Shown here: one piece after another, positions 8,069-10,458 of the stretch
Layout: every line of letters starts with the position of its first letter
Position numbering within the stretch: the stretch's first letter is position 1
Origin: an uncultured Oscillospiraceae bacterium
GTDB lineage: Bacteria; Bacillota; Clostridia; Oscillospirales; Acutalibacteraceae
Assembly (NCBI GenBank): GCA_900552605.1
Contig: USAR01000037.1
Span: forward strand, 1-10,458
Length of the DNA: 10,458 bases
Direction: 5' to 3'
Position numbers and translations under genes: made by a program
Notes under the pieces: generated by a model
Database searches by the model: none
Seen by the model: only the letters and a program-made list of their open reading frames with translations
What the model was told of the DNA's origin: nothing

Positions 8069-8074
8069 GGTGAT
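8069..8074 (+). promoter_or_regulatory. ftsQ ribosome binding site
   Basis: GGTGAT matches the downstream part of the anti-Shine-Dalgarno complement (AGGAGGTGAT) and ends 4 nt before a TTG codon at 8079. It is the only recognisable ribosome site near the beginning of the ftsQ frame, and so is the main support for the TTG start. Confidence 0.5.
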
Positions 8075-8078
8075 TTAA

Positions 8079-8900
8079 TTGAAAAATGCCGAAGTGAAAA
8101 ACGCAGGCTTTGAAAAACAGAAAAAACGCACGGCACAACGAAAGGTGAGAAAAAGCTTTCTTGCGGTTGTACTTGTGTTTATTATCAGTGTGCTGCTTAT
8201 ACTTTGTATGACAGTCCTTTTTCCCGTTAAAAAAATCGAGGTAAGTTACAGCGGCGAAAGATACACAAAGAAAGAAATAATATCGAGCAGCGGCATAACA
8301 GTCGGTGAAAATATCTTTATGCTGTCGGGCGGCGATACTGCCGACAAGGTGACAAAGTCGCTGCCTTATATCGGCGAACTTGAGGTTAAAAAGGAATTTC
8401 CGGATACCGTAAAGCTTATTGCAAAGGAAACGAGCCGTCGCTACTGCTTGCCGTATGGTAAACATTATGTTATTTTGGATGATAATTTCAAGGTTCTGGA
8501 GAAAACAAAGGAATATGTTAAGGCCGCAACCTGTGTAAACGGTATATCCATAAGCCGTGCTGAGCTTGGCGAGACAGTTGTTTTTAAAAGCGATGAGCAA
8601 AGAATGCAGCTTAAAAAAATATGTAAAGGTCTTAAAAAGCATAGCATAAGCGTGCAGTATGTCGATTTTAAAACGCCGTCGGACATCAAAATTTACGCAG
8701 ACAAAAAGTTCACGGTACTTCTCGGCACCGCTTCCGATATGGACGATAAGCTTAACTTCCTTTATAAGATGATTCCGCAGATAAAAAAGAAGGACAAAAA
8801 GGACAAAGGCACAATCAATCTTGGGTATTTCGGCAGCAAAAAAGAGGGGTACTTCACAAGCGGTGAGTTTAAGTTAACCTATTTCGATGAAGAAAAATAG
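8079..8900 (+). CDS. ftsQ: Cell division protein FtsQ/DivIB, POTRA domain protein
   Basis: Bitopic membrane protein of the divisome that, with FtsL and DivIC/FtsB, controls the FtsW-PBP synthase pair. The 273-residue product shows a lysine/arginine-rich cytoplasmic tail (1-26), one membrane helix (about 27-48), then a POTRA domain (about 50-118) starting at PVKKIEVSYSGERYTKKEI with the typical GENIF and FPDTVKLIAKE stretches. A less conserved DivIB-type domain follows, ending in a lysine-rich segment (KKKDKKDKG) and a short tail. Assignment rests on this architecture and on the place just before ftsZ, as overall FtsQ sequence conservation is low. The start is TTG, supported by GGTGAT 4 nt upstream; a GTG at 8094 is the alternative but has no ribosome site. 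A weak site plus TTG suggests modest translation, as suits a low-copy divisome protein. Confidence 0.88.
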   Translation: MKNAEVKNAGFEKQKKRTAQRKVRKSFLAVVLVFIISVLLILCMTVLFPVKKIEVSYSGERYTKKEIISSSGITVGENIFMLSGGDTADKVTKSLPYIGELEVKKEFPDTVKLIAKETSRRYCLPYGKHYVILDDNFKVLEKTKEYVKAATCVNGISISRAELGETVVFKSDEQRMQLKKICKGLKKHSISVQYVDFKTPSDIKIYADKKFTVLLGTASDMDDKLNFLYKMIPQIKKKDKKDKGTINLGYFGSKKEGYFTSGEFKLTYFDEEK

Positions 8901-8992
8901 AATAGTATTGTTTGGATATAAAAGGTTATGGCGTGTCACACGTAATAATTGCGAATAAATAAATAAAATGATGTAAAATGCATAAATTGCCC

Positions 8993-9021
8993 TTGAAATT
9001 TGTAAAAAGATATGTTATTAT
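8993..9021 (+). promoter_or_regulatory. Sigma-A-type promoter for ftsZ with extended -10
   Basis: TTGAAA (8993-8998), a 17-nt spacer and TATTAT (9016-9021), with TGT directly before the -10 (9013-9015), give a strong vegetative promoter in the 174-nt spacer before ftsZ. Upstream DNA (about 8951-8990) is A/T-rich and could act as an UP element. Transcription would start near 9028, giving a leader of about 47 nt. This lets ftsZ be expressed independently of the genes upstream. Confidence 0.7.
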
Positions 9022-9041
9022 CTTATTGTGTAATTTATGTA

Positions 9042-9056
9042 ATATGAAGTTCATAT
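9042..9056. repeat. Perfect 15-bp palindrome in the ftsZ leader
   Basis: ATATGAA-G-TTCATAT is a perfect 7+7 dyad around one central base. It lies between the predicted ftsZ transcription start and the ribosome site (4 nt upstream of GAAAGG). In RNA it could at best form a 5-bp stem with a 5-nt loop, so a binding site for a dimeric protein is as likely as an RNA structure. Confidence 0.6.
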
Positions 9057-9059
9057 GCT

Positions 9060-9065
9060 GAAAGG
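9060..9065 (+). promoter_or_regulatory. ftsZ ribosome binding site
   Basis: GAAAGG abuts an ATG at 9066 and is 9 nt before the ATG at 9075. Spacing selects 9075 as the start, exactly as in murA. Confidence 0.75.
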
Positions 9066-9074
9066 ATGATAAAA

Positions 9075-10142
9075 ATGCCGTTTGATATTGCAAACGAAAC
9101 AGAAGATATCGTACAGATTAAAGTAATTGGTGTCGGCGGCGGCGGCGGAAATGCCGTTAACCGTATGGTTTCAGCCGGCGTTAAGGGTGTTGAATACATA
9201 GCAATTAATACCGATAAGGCAGCTCTTCTTATCTCTAAAGCCACAAGCAAGCTGCAAATCGGCGAAAAGAAAACAAAGGGCTTCGGCGCAGGTGCTAATC
9301 CTTCAAAGGGTCAGGAATCGGCTGAGGAATCGCGCGAGGAGATTGCTTCTTCGCTCCGCGGCACAGATATGGTGTTTATTACCGCAGGTATGGGCGGCGG
9401 AACAGGCACAGGGGCTGCCCCCGTTGTTGCGCAAATTGCAAAGGAAATGGGCATCCTGACAGTAGGTATCGTTACAAAGCCTTTTGCATTCGAGGGTGCT
9501 AAAAGAATGAAGCAGGCAGAGCAGGGTATTGAGGCTCTGCGTCAGCATGTTGACAGCCTTATCGTTATTCCTAACGAGCGCTTAAAGTGCGTATCAGAAC
9601 AGAAGATTACATTGGCGAATGCTTTTGAGGTTGCCGACGACGTTCTGCGTCAGGGTGTTCAGAGCGTTTCCGAGCTTATCAATGCAACGGCTATGATAAA
9701 TCTCGACTTCGCCGATGTTACAACCGTTATGTCAGACGCGGGCTATGCTCATATGGGCGTTGGTCGTGCTTCCGGCAGAGAAAAGGCAGAGCAGGCTGCA
9801 CTTGCCGCAATCAACAGTCCGCTTATTGAAACCAAAATCGACAATGCAAGCGGCGTTATCATCAGCATCACCGCATCGCCCGATATCGGTTTGGATGAGG
9901 TTGATCAGGCTTCTTCTCTTATTGCAAAGACAGTTCATCCCGACGCAACTATTATCTGGGGTGTTCAGCTCGACGACAAGCTTGAAGACGAGATGTGCGT
10001 AACTGTTATTGCAACAGGTCTCGGCGATGGCAACGGCACCGGCTCGGGTATTTCGGACGATCTTAAGGATATCCTTGCAAAGTCTAATGATACTTCTGAC
10101 GATGGCGATTACCTCGATGTTATGGATATCTTTAAGAAATAA
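9075..10142 (+). CDS. ftsZ: Cell division GTPase FtsZ (tubulin homologue)
   Basis: Cytoplasmic GTPase that polymerises into the Z ring and recruits the division machinery. The product is 355 residues from the ATG at 9075, chosen because the ribosome site abuts the first ATG at 9066. Landmarks are [17 protein letters not shown] near the N-terminus, the tubulin signature GGGTGTG at residues 107-113, and the synergy loop NLDFADV at 209-215 with Asp211 and Asp214, needed for GTP hydrolysis between subunits. The GTPase and C-terminal core are complete to IATGL. Only 39 residues follow, with ten aspartates, ending in [10 protein letters not shown] instead of the usual IPxFLR-like peptide that binds FtsA and other partners. 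ftsA, normally just upstream, is not in the window. The gene has its own promoter and is followed by a strong terminator, so it can form a one-gene transcription unit. Confidence 0.97.
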   Translation: MPFDIANETEDIVQIKVIGVGGGGGNAVNRMVSAGVKGVEYIAINTDKAALLISKATSKLQIGEKKTKGFGAGANPSKGQESAEESREEIASSLRGTDMVFITAGMGGGTGTGAAPVVAQIAKEMGILTVGIVTKPFAFEGAKRMKQAEQGIEALRQHVDSLIVIPNERLKCVSEQKITLANAFEVADDVLRQGVQSVSELINATAMINLDFADVTTVMSDAGYAHMGVGRASGREKAEQAALAAINSPLIETKIDNASGVIISITASPDIGLDEVDQASSLIAKTVHPDATIIWGVQLDDKLEDEMCVTVIATGLGDGNGTGSGISDDLKDILAKSNDTSDDGDYLDVMDIFKK

Positions 10143-10179
10143 TTTTCTTAATTACTTTTAAGCAGCGACAGATAATTGT

Positions 10180-10206
10180 AATTTGCCGTCATTTCGGCAG
10201 TGAATT
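10180..10206. repeat. Small hairpin-forming repeat after ftsZ
   Basis: TGCCG (10184-10188) and CGGCA (10195-10199) form a 5-bp stem with a 6-nt loop, and flanking AATT (10180-10183 and 10203-10206) could extend it across a bulge. No T-tract follows, so it is not a terminator by itself; it might slow 3'-end decay of the ftsZ message. Confidence 0.35.
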
Positions 10207-10216
10207 AAAACATTTT

Positions 10217-10267
10217 AAAGGCAACTGTGCAGTGTTAATTTCCATTTAGTACGGTTGCCTTTTTTTG
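10217..10267 (+). terminator. Rho-independent terminator of ftsZ and the dcw cluster
   Basis: AAAGGCAACTGT (10217-10228) pairs with ACGGTTGCCTTT (10251-10262) through 12 bp with one G-U wobble, extendable by two more pairs, around a loop of about 18 nt. The 3' arm runs into a T-tract at 10260-10266, followed by more T. It begins 74 nt past the ftsZ stop and separates ftsZ from the tRNA unit. Confidence 0.9.
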
Positions 10268-10361
10268 TTTTTTATTGCTTTTAAAGCGCGTTGTTTTAAA
10301 TTCCAAATTCCGGTAAAAGGAAGACTTTTTTCAAAAAAATTCAGAAATATTAAAAAAACTC

Positions 10362-10390
10362 TTGATTTTATCGGCATTTTATGATATTAT
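10362..10390 (+). promoter_or_regulatory. Promoter for the tRNA-Gly gene
   Basis: TTGATT (10362-10367), a 17-nt spacer and TATTAT (10385-10390), with TGA directly before the -10 (10382-10384), form an extended -10 promoter. The -10 ends 13 nt before the first tRNA base, so transcription would start only a few bases upstream of the mature 5' end, as is usual for tRNA genes. It has the same spacing and -10 sequence as the ftsZ promoter. Confidence 0.75.
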
Positions 10391-10403
10391 ATTTTTTGTT
10401 GAC

Positions 10404-10458
<55 letters not shown>

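Noticed and set aside
8058..8642. A 194-codon open frame on the minus strand across ftsQ.
   Set aside because: It is a shadow of ftsQ, covers most of that gene antisense, and its product is Phe/Cys-rich without a recognisable domain.
8932..8942. CGTGT-C-ACACG palindrome upstream of the ftsZ promoter.
   Set aside because: A 5+5 dyad is expected several times by chance in 10 kb and it lies about 50 nt from the -35; not enough to call a site.
10277..10287. GCTTT-T-AAAGC dyad just after the ftsZ terminator.
   Set aside because: Short, AT-rich and with only a one-base centre; no T-tract of its own follows, so it is not a second terminator.

Overview
This window is a stretch of the division and cell wall (dcw) cluster of a Gram-positive, probably clostridial, bacterium. 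All eight protein genes lie on the + strand in the order PBP2-type transpeptidase (5' end cut off), murE, mraY, ftsW/spoVE, murG, murA, ftsQ/divIB, ftsZ. A transcription terminator and the first 55 nt of a tRNA-Gly(UCC) gene follow. The murA between murG and ftsQ, the PASTA domains on the transpeptidase, AT-rich spacers, GAAAGG-type ribosome binding sites and moderate GC in the genes all suggest Clostridia, perhaps the Ruminococcaceae/Oscillospirales side. I do not recognise a species. The DNPR motif in MurE predicts a meso-diaminopimelate peptidoglycan.

Layout. Positions 1-6598 form a tight block: gaps are 20, 36 and 24 nt, and murE and mraY overlap by 4 nt (ATGA), so these five genes are very probably co-transcribed and partly translationally coupled. 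Spacing then opens: 113 nt before murA, 107 nt before ftsQ and 174 nt before ftsZ. Each spacer holds promoter-like sequence. The ftsZ promoter (TTGAAA, 17 nt, TGT-TATTAT) is convincing, the murA one plausible, the ftsQ one weak. Two of the spacers also contain notable dyad symmetry: an inverted repeat over the murA -10 and a perfect 7+7 palindrome in the ftsZ leader. After ftsZ, the 261 nt before the tRNA hold a small hairpin, a strong intrinsic terminator and a good tRNA promoter, with no gene.

How the genes work together. MurA starts precursor synthesis from UDP-GlcNAc. MurE adds the third stem-peptide residue. MraY loads the precursor on undecaprenyl phosphate to give lipid I, and MurG makes lipid II. 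FtsW polymerises lipid II into glycan, and the PBP cross-links it. FtsQ/DivIB belongs to the divisome complex that controls the FtsW-PBP pair, and FtsZ forms the ring that places it.

I see no mobile element, CRISPR array, phage gene or unknown system. The points worth a second look are within an otherwise conventional cluster: murF, murD and ftsA are absent from their usual places, MurA is unusually cysteine-rich, FtsZ has a short acidic tail with a non-canonical end, and the spacers carry dyad elements. Two start codons, those of murA and ftsZ, should be moved 9 nt downstream of the first available ATG.
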